A stretch of 64,000 nt of DNA from positions 1 through 64,000 of the forward strand of contig NZ_AUFE01000040.1 in the NCBI RefSeq assembly GCF_000426345.1, given 5' to 3'. Below, one piece after another: positions 14,370 through 22,670 of this stretch. The notes beneath the pieces are model-generated. The model was not told the DNA's origin. It ran no database searches and saw only the letters and a list, made by a program, of their open reading frames with translations. Source of the DNA: Cupriavidus phytohabitans. Lineage in GTDB: Bacteria > Pseudomonadota > Gammaproteobacteria > Burkholderiales > Burkholderiaceae. The stretch's first letter is position 1. The number at the start of each line of letters is the position of its first letter. The translations under genes were made by a program, and so were the position numbers.

Positions 14370-15026
14370 CTAGAAGCCGGAGGATCGGATCAGGCCGACC
14401 GCGATGCCTTCCAGCGAAAACTCTTCACGCCCGGGTTCAACGATGATGTTGGCGAAGTCCGGGTTTTCCGCGATCAGCTCGATATGGCCGCCGCGCCGCT
14501 GCAGGCGCTTGACCGTGACATCGTCGCCGAGTCGTGCCACCACGATCTTGCCGTTGGGCGCTTCGCTGGCGCGGCGCACGGCGAGCAGGTCGCCGTCGAG
14601 AATACCGGCGTCGCGCATGCTCAGGCCGCGCACGCGCAGCAGGTAGTCGGGGCGTTCATCGAAGACCGAGGCGTCGACCTGGTACTGGCGGTCGATATGC
14701 TCGGCGGCAAGGATGGGGCTGCCGGCGGCAACGCGGCCAACCAACGGCAACGTCAGTTGCAACACGCCGGGAATGGGCAGCGAGAACTGGTCCGGCATTT
14801 CCGAATCGCTGCGCGACACCTTCAGGCGGATGCCGCGCGAGGCGCCCGGAGTCAACTCGATCACGCCTTTGCGGGCCAGCGCGCGCAGGTGTTCTTCCGC
14901 GGCATTTGGCGAGGAAAAGCCGAACTCGGCAGCAATCTCGGCGCGCGTGGGCGGGAAGCCGGTGCGGCGGATCGTATTGCGGATCAGATCGAAAATCTGC
15001 TGCTGCCGGGGTGTCAGGGTCGCCAT
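14370..15026 (-). CDS. lexA: LexA repressor
   Basis: A 218-residue SOS repressor. The N-terminal winged helix (T-P-R-Q-Q-Q-I-F-D-L-I ... P-T-R-A-E-I-A-A-E-F-G-F) binds LexA boxes. The C-terminal S24 peptidase domain has the Ala101-Gly102 cleavage site in R-V-A-A-G-S-P, catalytic Ser136 in G-L-S-M-R-D and Lys173 in V-K-R-L. RecA filaments trigger self-cleavage after DNA damage. ATG 15026 matches family N-termini; the frame extends upstream but would lack similarity. Two LexA boxes lie 97-137 bases upstream, so it represses itself, and a third box controls the small operon at 11.1-11.8 kb. Confidence 0.95.
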   Translation of the reverse strand: MATLTPRQQQIFDLIRNTIRRTGFPPTRAEIAAEFGFSSPNAAEEHLRALARKGVIELTPGASRGIRLKVSRSDSEMPDQFSLPIPGVLQLTLPLVGRVAAGSPILAAEHIDRQYQVDASVFDERPDYLLRVRGLSMRDAGILDGDLLAVRRASEAPNGKIVVARLGDDVTVKRLQRRGGHIELIAENPDFANIIVEPGREEFSLEGIAVGLIRSSGF

Positions 15027-15122
15027 GGGATCGCCGTTCCGTGCAGGCGCGCTGGAGCAGGGGATGGATGGGCTTCCCAACGGGCTGGGCTGTCCCCGAA
15101 ATCCTGCATCCGGCGGGCCGGG

Positions 15123-15162
15123 CACTGTATGTTTAAACAGTATGCTGTGATTTTATACAGTA
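15123..15162 (-). promoter_or_regulatory. Two tandem LexA boxes of lexA
   Basis: CACTGTATGTTTAAACAGTA (15123-15142) and TGCTGTGATTTTATACAGTA (15143-15162) are adjacent CTG-N10-CAG sites, exactly 20 bp apart, upstream of lexA. They indicate autorepression with side-by-side dimers. The asparaginase gene starts 152 bases away on the other strand and may also feel them. Confidence 0.85.
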
Positions 15163-15314
15163 TCGGCTTCAGCGCAAGCAGAATTTTTGGTGGCGCGCGT
15201 GAACCGATCGGCATCGGCGCGCGCCATGCTGGCGGAAGTCCGCCATTACAATCGCGATCGATTGCCCGGCGCATGCGTTCCCTTCCTCTTTCTGTTTCCT
15301 GAGCCCCAGCACCC

Positions 15315-16307
15315 ATGACCCAATTGCCTCGCATCGTTGTACTGGCTACCGGCGGCACCATTGCCGGCGCTTCCGGCAACCCCGCCAGCAGCGCGCACTA
15401 CCAGGCGGCCACGGTGCCCGTGTCGTCGTTGCTGGCGGCGGTGCCGGCGCTGAAGTCGGTGGCGCGGATCGAAGCCGAGCAGGTGGCGCAGGTTGACAGC
15501 AAGGACATGACCTTCGCGCTGTGGGCCGCGCTGGCGGCTCGCGTCGAGCACTGGTCGGCGCAGGCGGATGTGGCGGGCATCGTGATCACGCACGGCACCG
15601 ATACGCTGGAAGAAACGGCGATGGCGCTGCACCTGACCCAGGCGTGCCCGGTCCCGGTGGTGATGACGGCGGCGATGCGGCCCTCCACCTCGCTGTCCGC
15701 CGACGGGCCGCTCAACCTGCTTGACGCGGTACGGGTGGCGGCGCATCCGGATGCGCGCGGCAAGGGCGTCCTGGTGGTGCTGAACCAGCAGATCCACGCG
15801 GCGCGCGATGTTGCCAAGGCGCATACCTCGGCGGTGGACGCCTTCGTGTCCCAATGCGGGCCGCTCGGGATGGTGCAGGACGACTACGTGCGCTTTGGGC
15901 GCACGCCGCGGCAGGCATGGGCGATCGGGCCGATGCCGCGCGCATGGCCGGTGGTCGAGATCGTGGCGAGCTACGCACAGCCGGGCCGGATCGCCGTCGA
16001 TGCGCTGGTGCAGGCTGGCGTGGCGGGCCTGGTGGTGGCCGCCGCCGGCAATGGTTCCATCCATGAAGCGCTGGCGGAGGCCCTGGTGGATGCGGCCGCG
16101 GCTGGCGTGGCGGTGGTGCGCAGTTCGCGCACCGGCGCCGGCCATGTGGCGATTCCGGCGCACCCGAGCCCGTCCGATGGCGTTTTCGTCTCTGCCGCAG
16201 ATCTGAATCCTTACAAGGCGAGGGTGTTGCTGACACTGGCGCTTGCGGCCGATCCCGCGCTGGCGCAGGATCCCGTGCGCCTGCAGGCATCCTTTGCCAA
16301 GGCCTGA
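15315..16307 (+). CDS. L-asparaginase, cytoplasmic
   Basis: A 330-residue asparaginase/glutaminase-family enzyme hydrolysing asparagine to aspartate and ammonia. The nucleophile motif A-T-G-G-T-I-A-G (Thr12, Thr15) and the second site I-T-H-G-T-D-T-L-E-E-T (Thr95-Asp96) are intact, and A-M-R-P-S-T ... A-D-G-P-L-N-L follows. There is no signal peptide, so it acts in the cytoplasm. It is divergent from lexA and stands alone upstream of the rpsF operon. The family call is firm; substrate preference between Asn and Gln is not resolvable by eye. Confidence 0.85.
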   Translation: MTQLPRIVVLATGGTIAGASGNPASSAHYQAATVPVSSLLAAVPALKSVARIEAEQVAQVDSKDMTFALWAALAARVEHWSAQADVAGIVITHGTDTLEETAMALHLTQACPVPVVMTAAMRPSTSLSADGPLNLLDAVRVAAHPDARGKGVLVVLNQQIHAARDVAKAHTSAVDAFVSQCGPLGMVQDDYVRFGRTPRQAWAIGPMPRAWPVVEIVASYAQPGRIAVDALVQAGVAGLVVAAAGNGSIHEALAEALVDAAAAGVAVVRSSRTGAGHVAIPAHPSPSDGVFVSAADLNPYKARVLLTLALAADPALAQDPVRLQASFAKA

Positions 16308-16321
16308 GGCAGCCTTGCCGC

Positions 16322-16351
16322 TTGCGCGGCCGGCTGGCACCGGGCTATAAT
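16322..16351 (+). promoter_or_regulatory. Sigma-70 promoter of the rpsF operon
   Basis: TATAAT at 16346-16351 is a perfect -10 element. TTGCGC at 16322-16327 is a plausible -35 with an 18-bp spacer. The rpsF start is about 70 bases downstream. Confidence 0.65.
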
Positions 16352-16419
16352 TTAAGGCTATTCAACCTTGCCACACCGGACTCGTGACGCCCGGGTGGCT
16401 AATCCCAAAAGGAGCGTCA

Positions 16420-16794
16420 ATGCGTCATTACGAAATCGTCTTCATCGTCCACCCGGACCAGAGCGAACAAGTGCCGGCCATGATCGAGCGCTACAAGCAG
16501 CTCGTGACCTCGCAGAACGGCAACGTTCACCGCGTGGAAGACTGGGGCCGTCGCCAGATGGCCTACATGATCCAGAAGCTGGCCAAGGCTCACTACGTTT
16601 GCCTGAACATCGAATGCGGCAAGGACACGCTGGCTGAACTGGAACACGCGTTCAAGTTCAACGATGCCGTGCTGCGCCACCTGATCGTGCAGACCAAGAA
16701 GGCTGAAACCGCTCCTTCGCCGATGATGAAGGAAGTGCAGCGCGAAGAAGCCCGCAAGGCCGCGCAAACGACCACCGAAGGCCAGGCCGCCTGA
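16420..16794 (+). CDS. rpsF: Ribosomal protein bS6
   Basis: A 124-residue small-subunit protein that pairs with bS18 on the platform. M-R-H-Y-E-I-V-F-I-V-H-P-D-Q-S is the standard N-terminus, and W-G-R-R-Q-M-A-Y-M-I-Q-K is conserved. ATG 16420 follows AAAGGAGC. First gene of the rpsF-priB-rpsR-rplI operon. Confidence 0.95.
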   Translation: MRHYEIVFIVHPDQSEQVPAMIERYKQLVTSQNGNVHRVEDWGRRQMAYMIQKLAKAHYVCLNIECGKDTLAELEHAFKFNDAVLRHLIVQTKKAETAPSPMMKEVQREEARKAAQTTTEGQAA

Positions 16795-16871
16795 GTGCGG
16801 ACTGCGGTGCGAGCCCTGGCTGACAGCGTCGGCCGCGGCAGCACGAATGGCAAACAGCAAGAGGCCCCGCG

Positions 16872-17171
16872 TTGAACCAGCTTCGGCTTGCCGCCACCCT
16901 GGCGGAACGCGATGCCCTGCGCTATACCCCGGCCGGGGTGCCCGTCGTGAACTGCATCTTGCAGTACAGCGGCGAGGCAGTCGAGGCGGAAACGCCGCGC
17001 CAGGTCGAGTTTGCCATTGCAGCGATGGGGATCGGGCCGGTTGGCCAGCGGCTTGAGCGATTGCCGCTCGGCACGCTGCTCGACTGCGAAGGATTCCTCG
17101 CCCGCAGGCACCGCAACAGCAAGGCTCTCGTCTTTCACATCACCGGATGTAAAGCATTCGCAAAGGATTGA
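16872..17171 (+). CDS. priB: Primosomal replication protein N (PriB)
   Basis: A 99-residue OB-fold single-strand DNA-binding protein for PriA-dependent replication restart. It starts at TTG 16872 (N-Q-L-R-L-A-A-T-L), the form expected from homologues, with a GAGG 8 bases upstream. It is located between rpsF and rpsR as in most beta- and gammaproteobacteria, and ends 3 bases before rpsR. Confidence 0.9.
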   Translation: MNQLRLAATLAERDALRYTPAGVPVVNCILQYSGEAVEAETPRQVEFAIAAMGIGPVGQRLERLPLGTLLDCEGFLARRHRNSKALVFHITGCKAFAKD

Positions 17172-17174
17172 ATC

Positions 17175-17453
17175 ATGGCATTCATCAAACGTGACAACAA
17201 GAACAAGAAGCGCTTCCAGCAACAGAACCCGCTGTTCAAGCGCAAGCGCTTCTGCCGCTTCACCGTGGCTGGCGTGGAACAGATCGACTACAAGGATCTG
17301 GACACCCTGAAGGACTTCATCGGCGACAACGGCAAGATCACGCCGGCCCGCCTGACCGGTACCAAGGCTCACTATCAGCGTCAGCTGGATACGGCCATCA
17401 AGCGCGCGCGTTTCCTCGCGCTGATGCCGTACACCGACCTGCACAAGAACTGA
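17175..17453 (+). CDS. rpsR: Ribosomal protein bS18
   Basis: A 92-residue basic small-subunit protein, partner of bS6. The R-R-F-C-R-F-T-type segment (here K-R-K-R-F-C-R-F-T) and K-I-T-P-A-R-L-T-G-T are diagnostic. Starts 3 bases after priB, so translation is probably coupled. Confidence 0.95.
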   Translation: MAFIKRDNKNKKRFQQQNPLFKRKRFCRFTVAGVEQIDYKDLDTLKDFIGDNGKITPARLTGTKAHYQRQLDTAIKRARFLALMPYTDLHKN

Positions 17454-17484
17454 TAGGCCCTAGGTCCGTAACGGAGAGAACACG

Positions 17485-17937
17485 ATGCAAGTCATTCTGC
17501 TGGAAAAAGTCATCAACCTGGGCAACCTGGGTGACATCGTCAAGGTGAAGGACGGTTACGCCCGTAACTTCCTGATCCCGTCGAAGAAGGCGCGCCGCGC
17601 CACGCAAACCGCGATCGGCGAATTCGAAGTCAAGCGCGCCGAGCTGGAAAAGGCCGCTGCCGAGAAGCTGGCCGCCGCGCAAGCCGAAGGCGAGAAGCTG
17701 AACGGCCTGACCGTCCAGATCAGCCAGAAGTCGGGTGTTGACGGCCGTCTGTTCGGCTCGGTCACCAACGCCGACATCGCCGTGGCCCTGGAAGGCCAAG
17801 GCTTCAAGGTCGAGAAGGCTCAGGTTCGCCTGCCGAACGGCCCGCTGAAGATGGTGGGCGACCACCCGATCAGCGTCGCGCTGCACACCGACGTCGTGGT
17901 CGACGTGACCGTGTCGGTGCTGGGCGAGCAGGTCTAA
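17485..17937 (+). CDS. rplI: Ribosomal protein bL9
   Basis: A 150-residue large-subunit protein at the base of the L1 stalk. M-Q-V-I-L-L-E-K-V-I-N-L-G ... G-Y-A-R-N-F-L-I-P is the conserved N-terminal domain, followed by the long connecting helix and the C-terminal domain. Last gene of the operon, before a strong terminator. Confidence 0.95.
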   Translation: MQVILLEKVINLGNLGDIVKVKDGYARNFLIPSKKARRATQTAIGEFEVKRAELEKAAAEKLAAAQAEGEKLNGLTVQISQKSGVDGRLFGSVTNADIAVALEGQGFKVEKAQVRLPNGPLKMVGDHPISVALHTDVVVDVTVSVLGEQV

Positions 17938-17990
17938 GACCGGCGCAGCGACGCCGCGCTGCGGCGCCGCCCCGAAGCACTGCAAGCAGA

Positions 17991-18022
17991 AAAGGCAGGA
18001 GCCCTGGCTCCTGCCTTTTTTT
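17991..18022 (+). terminator. Intrinsic terminator of the rpsF operon
   Basis: GGCAGGAGCC-CT-GGCTCCTGCC followed by seven T: a perfect 10-bp stem with a 2-base gap. Confidence 0.9.
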
Positions 18023-18096
18023 GTTGCCCGCTTGCGCTGGCTGGCGGGTGTCGTGCAAATGTCCGGTGTAGTGCGTCCTCCAGCCGCGTCACGCCT

Positions 18097-18102
18097 TATA
18101 AT
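18097..18102 (+). promoter_or_regulatory. -10 element directly upstream of dnaB
   Basis: TATAAT ends only 8 bases before the dnaB ATG, which would place transcription start at or next to the start codon. No ribosome site is visible in CCCTCCCC. A leaderless or nearly leaderless dnaB message is the consequence if this is the promoter. No good -35 is evident. Confidence 0.5.
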
Positions 18103-18110
18103 CCCTCCCC

Positions 18111-19502
18111 ATGAACGCGCCCGTCGCCGACCCCCAACTCGATAACCTCAAGGTCCCGCCGCATTCCATTGAAGCCGAGCAGTCGGTGCTCGGTGGCCTG
18201 CTGCTGGACAATGCCGCCTGGGACCGCATTGCGGACTTCCTTTCGGAGGCGGATTTCTACCGCTTCGACCACCGGATGATCTTCCAGAGCATCGCCCGGT
18301 TGATCTCGGCCACCAAGCCGGCCGACGTGATCACGGTCTATGAAATGCTGCAGGTTGCGGGCAAGGCCGAGGAAGTTGGCGGGCTGGCGTACCTGAATTC
18401 GCTGGCACAGAACACGCCCAGCGCGGCCAATATCCGTCGCTATGCGGAGATCGTGCGCGAGCGTGCGGTGCTGCGCAAGCTGGTCACCGTGGCCGACGAC
18501 ATCGCCTCGGCCGCCTTCGCGCCCAAGGGGCGGGAAGTCCGCGAGCTGCTGGACGAAGCCGAATCCAAGGTGTTTGCGATTGCCGAAGAGGGCGCGCGCG
18601 GCCAGGCAGGCTTCCAGGAAATCCAGCCGCTGCTGACGCAGGTGGTGGAGCGCATCGACGAGCTTTACCATCGCGACAGCACCAGCGACGTGACCGGCGT
18701 GCCCACGGGCTTCGTGGACCTGGACCGGATGACCAGCGGCATGCAGGGCGGCGACCTGATCATCGTGGCGGGCCGCCCCTCGATGGGTAAGACCGCGTTC
18801 TCGCTGAACATCGGCGAGCATGTGGCGGTGGAGCAGGGCCTGCCGGTGGCGGTGTTCTCGATGGAAATGGCCGGCACGCAGCTGGCCATGCGTATGCTGG
18901 GCTCGGTCGGCCGGCTGGACCAGCACCGGCTGCGTACCGGCCGCCTGCTGGATGAAGACTGGCCACGCCTGACGCATGCCATCCAGCGCATGAACGATGC
19001 ACAGCTGTTCATCGATGAGACCCCGGCGCTGAATCCGATGGAACTACGGGCACGCTCGCGCCGCCTGGCGCGCCAGTGCGGGCAGCTCGGCCTGATCATC
19101 ATCGACTACCTGCAGCTGATGTCGGGCTCCGGCGGCGGTGAGAACCGCGCGACGGAAATTTCAGAAATTTCCCGTTCGCTGAAGGGGCTGGCCAAGGAAC
19201 TCAACTGCCCGGTGATCGCGCTGTCGCAGCTGAACCGAAGCCTGGAACAGCGCCCCAACAAGCGTCCGGTGATGTCCGACCTGCGCGAATCCGGCGCTAT
19301 CGAACAGGATGCCGACGTGATCCTGTTCATCTACCGCGACGAGGTCTACAACCCCGATTCGCAGGACAAGGGCACCTCCGAAATCATTATCGGCAAGCAG
19401 CGTAACGGCCCGATCGGCACGGTGCGGCTGACCTTCCTGGGCCAGTTCACCAAGTTCGACAACTTCACCGGCGGCCCGGCGTTCTTCGACAACGACACCT
19501 GA
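18111..19502 (+). CDS. dnaB: Replicative DNA helicase DnaB
   Basis: A 463-residue hexameric helicase that unwinds the replication fork. The N-terminal domain begins at the conserved L-K-V-P-P-H-S-I-E-A-E-Q-S-V-L-G-G. The RecA-like motor has Walker A G-R-P-S-M-G-K-T-A near residues 220-228 and the L-I-I-I-D-Y-L-Q-L-M Walker B. The arginine-finger region K-Q-R-N-G-P-I-G-T near the end is intact. There is no intein. It follows the ribosomal-protein operon but has its own promoter-like element. Confidence 0.95.
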   Translation: MNAPVADPQLDNLKVPPHSIEAEQSVLGGLLLDNAAWDRIADFLSEADFYRFDHRMIFQSIARLISATKPADVITVYEMLQVAGKAEEVGGLAYLNSLAQNTPSAANIRRYAEIVRERAVLRKLVTVADDIASAAFAPKGREVRELLDEAESKVFAIAEEGARGQAGFQEIQPLLTQVVERIDELYHRDSTSDVTGVPTGFVDLDRMTSGMQGGDLIIVAGRPSMGKTAFSLNIGEHVAVEQGLPVAVFSMEMAGTQLAMRMLGSVGRLDQHRLRTGRLLDEDWPRLTHAIQRMNDAQLFIDETPALNPMELRARSRRLARQCGQLGLIIIDYLQLMSGSGGGENRATEISEISRSLKGLAKELNCPVIALSQLNRSLEQRPNKRPVMSDLRESGAIEQDADVILFIYRDEVYNPDSQDKGTSEIIIGKQRNGPIGTVRLTFLGQFTKFDNFTGGPAFFDNDT

Positions 19503-19694
19503 CGAAGTCAAGCCCGCCCGCGAGATCGCGCCGCAGGCCGTATCGTTTGTGCCGAATCGGCGGGCAATGTCCGCGTAACCCTGTAAAATATTGCGCTTTG
19601 ATGACAGCCGCCCACCCGGCGGCTGTCGTGCTTCGCGTTCAATCCATCTGCAACACATCAGCAGCGCTACTCGCGCCGCCTTAAGGAACATTCC
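19503..19694 (+). promoter_or_regulatory. Leader of the phosphate pair with a stable hairpin
   Basis: The gap holds TAAAAT (about 19583) as a candidate -10, then the hairpin ACAGCCGCC-CACCC-GGCGGCTGT (19603-19627) without a T run. The hairpin would sit in the 5' leader. A regulatory role is a guess. Confidence 0.3.
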
Positions 19695-20321
19695 ATGTTC
19701 GGCCGATTCATGCCCACCGAGGGCAAGTTCTTCGAATATTTCAACCAGCACGCCGACTGCGCGGTGACCGCCGCCCACGAGCTCCAGGCCCTGGTCAACG
19801 ACCTGCCCAACGCCGAGGCGCATGCCCGCCGCGTCCAGGCCACCGAGAAGAAGGCCGACCGGATCACGCACGACACCATCGACCTGCTGCACAAGACTTT
19901 CATCACGCCGCTGGACCGCGACGAGATCCACAAGCTCATCACGACCATGGACGATATCCTGGACCTGATGGAAGACGTGGCCGAGACCATCTCGCTGTAC
20001 GACGTGACCAACCTGACCGAAGAGGCGTTGCGCCTGGCCGCGATCTGCGTGCAGTGCTGCGACCAGGTCAAGATCGCGGTGGGCCTGCTCGAGGACATGG
20101 GGAACGCCAGCACCATCCTGAAGACCGCCCAGCAGATCGACCAGCTCGAGTCCGAGGCCGACCGCGTGATGCGCTCGGCGATGTCGAAGCTGTTCCGCGA
20201 CGAGACCGACGTGAAGCGCCTGATCAAGCTGAAGGCCATCTACGAACAGCTCGAGACGATCACCGACAAGTGCGAGGACGTCGCCAACATCATCGAAGGC
20301 ATCGTCCTGGAAAACGCCTGA
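19695..20321 (+). CDS. PhoU-like (DUF47) phosphate transport accessory protein
   Basis: A 208-residue all-helical protein of the DUF47/PhoU-like family. It begins F-G-R-F-M-P-T-E-G-K-F-F-E-Y-F, with paired acidic helices (R-D-E-I-H-K-L-I-T-T-M-D-D-I-L-D) that bind metal in this family. It lies 13 bases upstream of a Pit transporter gene, the standard pairing, and probably modulates that transporter at the inner membrane. Confidence 0.9.
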   Translation: MFGRFMPTEGKFFEYFNQHADCAVTAAHELQALVNDLPNAEAHARRVQATEKKADRITHDTIDLLHKTFITPLDRDEIHKLITTMDDILDLMEDVAETISLYDVTNLTEEALRLAAICVQCCDQVKIAVGLLEDMGNASTILKTAQQIDQLESEADRVMRSAMSKLFRDETDVKRLIKLKAIYEQLETITDKCEDVANIIEGIVLENA

Positions 20322-20334
20322 GGCGGCAATCGGC

Positions 20335-21342
20335 ATGCAGACCATTCAAATGAGCCTGTGGGTGATTGCCCTGCTGGTGGCGCTCGCGCTGCTGTTCGAC
20401 TTCATGAACGGCTTCCATGACGCGGCCAACTCGATCGCTACGGTGGTGTCCACCGGCGTGCTCAAGCCGCACCATGCGGTGGCGATGGCGGCGATGTGCA
20501 ACGTCGTCGCAATCTTCGTCTTTCACCTGAAGGTGGCGGCTACCGTGGGCACCGGCACCATCGATGTCGGGATCGTCGACCACTACGTCATCTTCGGCGC
20601 CCTGGTGGGCGCGATCGCCTGGAACGTCATTACCTGGTACTACGGCATCCCGTCGTCGTCATCGCACGCACTGATCGGCGGGCTGGTGGGCGCGGCGGTG
20701 GCCAAGGCCGGCACCGGTGCGCTGGTCGGCAGCGGTCTGCTGAAGACCGTGGCCTTTATCCTGATCTCGCCGTTCCTGGGTTTCCTGCTCGGCTCGATCA
20801 TGATGGTGATGGTGGGCTGGACCTTCTTCCGCACGCCGCCGTCGCGGGTGGACCGCTGGTTCCGCCGGCTGCAGCTGGTGTCGGCCTCGCTGTACAGCCT
20901 GGGCCATGGCGGCAATGACGCGCAGAAGACCATCGGCATCATCTGGATGCTGCTGATCGCCAGTGGCCACGTGATGGCCGGCGGCCAGCCGCCGACGTGG
21001 GTGATCGTGAGCTGCTATGTGGCCATCGGCATGGGCACGCTGTTCGGCGGCTGGCGCATCGTGCGCACCATGGGACAGAAGATCACCAAGCTCAAACCGG
21101 TGGGCGGCTTCTGTGCCGAGACCGGCGGGGCGCTGACGCTGTTCTTTGCCTCGGCGCTGGGTGTGCCGGTATCGACCACGCATACGATCACGGGAGCTAT
21201 CGTCGGCGTCGGCTCGGCGCAGAAGATGTCCGCGGTGCGCTGGGGCGTGGCCGGCAACATCGTGTGGGCCTGGGTGCTGACGATTCCGGCATCGGCCTTC
21301 ATGGCAGCGATCGCATGGTGGATCGGGCGTCATATCCTGTAA
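20335..21342 (+). CDS. pit: Low-affinity inorganic phosphate transporter, Pit family
   Basis: A 335-residue inner-membrane protein with about ten hydrophobic segments. The two inverted PHO4 signatures are visible: F-M-N-G-F-H-D-A-A-N-S-I-A-T near residue 25 and G-H-G-G-N-D-A-Q-K-T-I-G near 190. G-V-P-V-S-T-T-H near 275 completes the pattern. It moves metal-phosphate with protons. It forms an operon with the upstream DUF47 gene and is followed by a bidirectional terminator. Confidence 0.9.
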   Translation: MQTIQMSLWVIALLVALALLFDFMNGFHDAANSIATVVSTGVLKPHHAVAMAAMCNVVAIFVFHLKVAATVGTGTIDVGIVDHYVIFGALVGAIAWNVITWYYGIPSSSSHALIGGLVGAAVAKAGTGALVGSGLLKTVAFILISPFLGFLLGSIMMVMVGWTFFRTPPSRVDRWFRRLQLVSASLYSLGHGGNDAQKTIGIIWMLLIASGHVMAGGQPPTWVIVSCYVAIGMGTLFGGWRIVRTMGQKITKLKPVGGFCAETGGALTLFFASALGVPVSTTHTITGAIVGVGSAQKMSAVRWGVAGNIVWAWVLTIPASAFMAAIAWWIGRHIL

Positions 21343-21363
21343 CGCGGGATTGGCCACTCATGC

Positions 21364-21391
21364 AAAAAGCCAGGCAGCTGCCTGGCTTTTT
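21364..21391. terminator. Bidirectional terminator between pit and the NlpC gene
   Basis: AAAAAGCCAGGCAG-CTGCCTGGCTTTTT is a perfect 14-bp inverted repeat serving the two converging genes. Confidence 0.85.
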
Positions 21392-21412
21392 GTTTGCCCG
21401 CGTGCCGGGCGC

Positions 21413-22084
21413 TCAGCGGTTGGCGAAGGCGGCGATGGGATCGTCGTCGTCGGGCAGCGGGGCCGGTTCCGGTACCAGTGGCGCCGGCGCAGGGACCGGT
21501 GTGGCTGGCGCAGGCAGGTTGATCGCGCCGGAGACCACCCGCCGTGCGCCGTTGTAGCGCGAGGCCCAATAGGGCTTGCCCATGTCCTCCAGCCGTACGG
21601 TGCCGCCGGACGATGGTGCATGGACAAAGCGGTTCTGGCCGACGTAGATGCCGACATGCGAGTTGGTACGTCCGGTGGTGTTGAAGAACACCAGGTCGCC
21701 CGAAGCGACTTCGCTGCGGTCGAGCGCGCTTCCACGGGTGCCCATGGCTTCGGTAGTGCGCGGCAGGTTGACGTTGGCGGCACGGGATACCACATAGCGC
21801 ACCAACCCGCTGCAATCGAAGCCGGCATCCGGCGTGTTGCCGCCGTAGCGGTACGGCGTGCCGACCAGCGACATCGCCTGGATCGAGATCTCCTCCAGCC
21901 CGGCGCTGGGATCGACCATGGGCTTGCCGGGCGTGCGCGGCAAGCTGCCATGGCGAGAGGGTGGGGAACTGGCGCACGCCGCGAGCAGCAGTGCGGTGGC
22001 ACAGAGCAGCGGCAGGCCTGCCCTGGCGAGCGGCCCCGGCGGGGCGGGAGGACTGGAAGAACTATGGGTACGGCGCAATGGCAT
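21413..22084 (-). CDS. NlpC/P60 cell-wall peptidase lipoprotein
   Basis: A 223-residue predicted lipoprotein with signal ending L-L-L-A-A-C. The C40 peptidase domain has catalytic Cys in F-D-C-S-G-L-V-R-Y, His in N-S-H-V-G-I-Y-V-G and the third polar residue in R-F-V-H-A-P. Such enzymes cut peptide stems of peptidoglycan. The last 35 residues are proline/alanine-rich and then acidic (D-D-D-D). The start at 22084 is chosen for its signal peptide; the frame extends 11 codons further. Confidence 0.85.
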   Translation of the reverse strand: MPLRRTHSSSSPPAPPGPLARAGLPLLCATALLLAACASSPPSRHGSLPRTPGKPMVDPSAGLEEISIQAMSLVGTPYRYGGNTPDAGFDCSGLVRYVVSRAANVNLPRTTEAMGTRGSALDRSEVASGDLVFFNTTGRTNSHVGIYVGQNRFVHAPSSGGTVRLEDMGKPYWASRYNGARRVVSGAINLPAPATPVPAPAPLVPEPAPLPDDDDPIAAFANR

Positions 22085-22131
22085 CGCTGGATTCCGGTCG
22101 CCGGCCTGCCGGCGCACCGGAAACCTTGCCG

Positions 22132-22539
22132 CTACCAGCGTAGCTGGGCGTTGCGCGTGCCGGTGCTGACCTTGATCGACTTGGGCTGGCCCTTGTAACT
22201 GGCTTCGATATTGTAGCTGCCTTCTGGCGCACGTATCAGGCAGCGGGGGCCGGCGGCGCGAAAGGTTGCGACCTCCTGTTCGTCGCGTACCAGCTTGACC
22301 GCGACGTCGGACAGGAACTCGCCCGCGGCGCCCTGCGTGAACAGGATACCGATATTGAAATCCTTCTCGCGCGCGGCAAGCGCCTGGCGCTCGTCTTCGG
22401 CGACTCCGCCACAGACATAGCTGACCGGGCCCATGGTGCGGATCACCAGGTCGTCAGCCGCGGCGCGCGCCTGGAGCGGGCAGGCCAGGGCCATGGCAGC
22501 GCCAATCAGCGCGGCCAGGCGGAGATGCTGTTGGTTCAT
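22132..22539 (-). CDS. Small secreted protein of unknown function
   Basis: A 135-residue protein with a signal peptide ending A-R-A-A-A. The mature part has two cysteines (Y-V-C-G-G and P-R-C-L-I), possibly a disulfide, and a C-terminal beta-rich stretch (G-S-Y-N-I-E-A-S-Y-K-G) like carboxypeptidase-regulatory-type beta sandwiches. It lies 47 bases upstream of the NlpC gene on the same strand, so they may be co-transcribed. Function unknown. Confidence 0.6.
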   Translation of the reverse strand: MNQQHLRLAALIGAAMALACPLQARAAADDLVIRTMGPVSYVCGGVAEDERQALAAREKDFNIGILFTQGAAGEFLSDVAVKLVRDEQEVATFRAAGPRCLIRAPEGSYNIEASYKGQPKSIKVSTGTRNAQLRW

Positions 22540-22670
22540 CGACACGCCTCCAGTGGGGATGCGGGACAACAAGCGGACGTGCGGACATCATAGCCGCATT
22601 GCGCTTGCCGCTCACGACAGCGGGTCCGGGCGCCCGCCTGCAAGGCAGGGCGCCCGGGCTGCCGCCCGCG

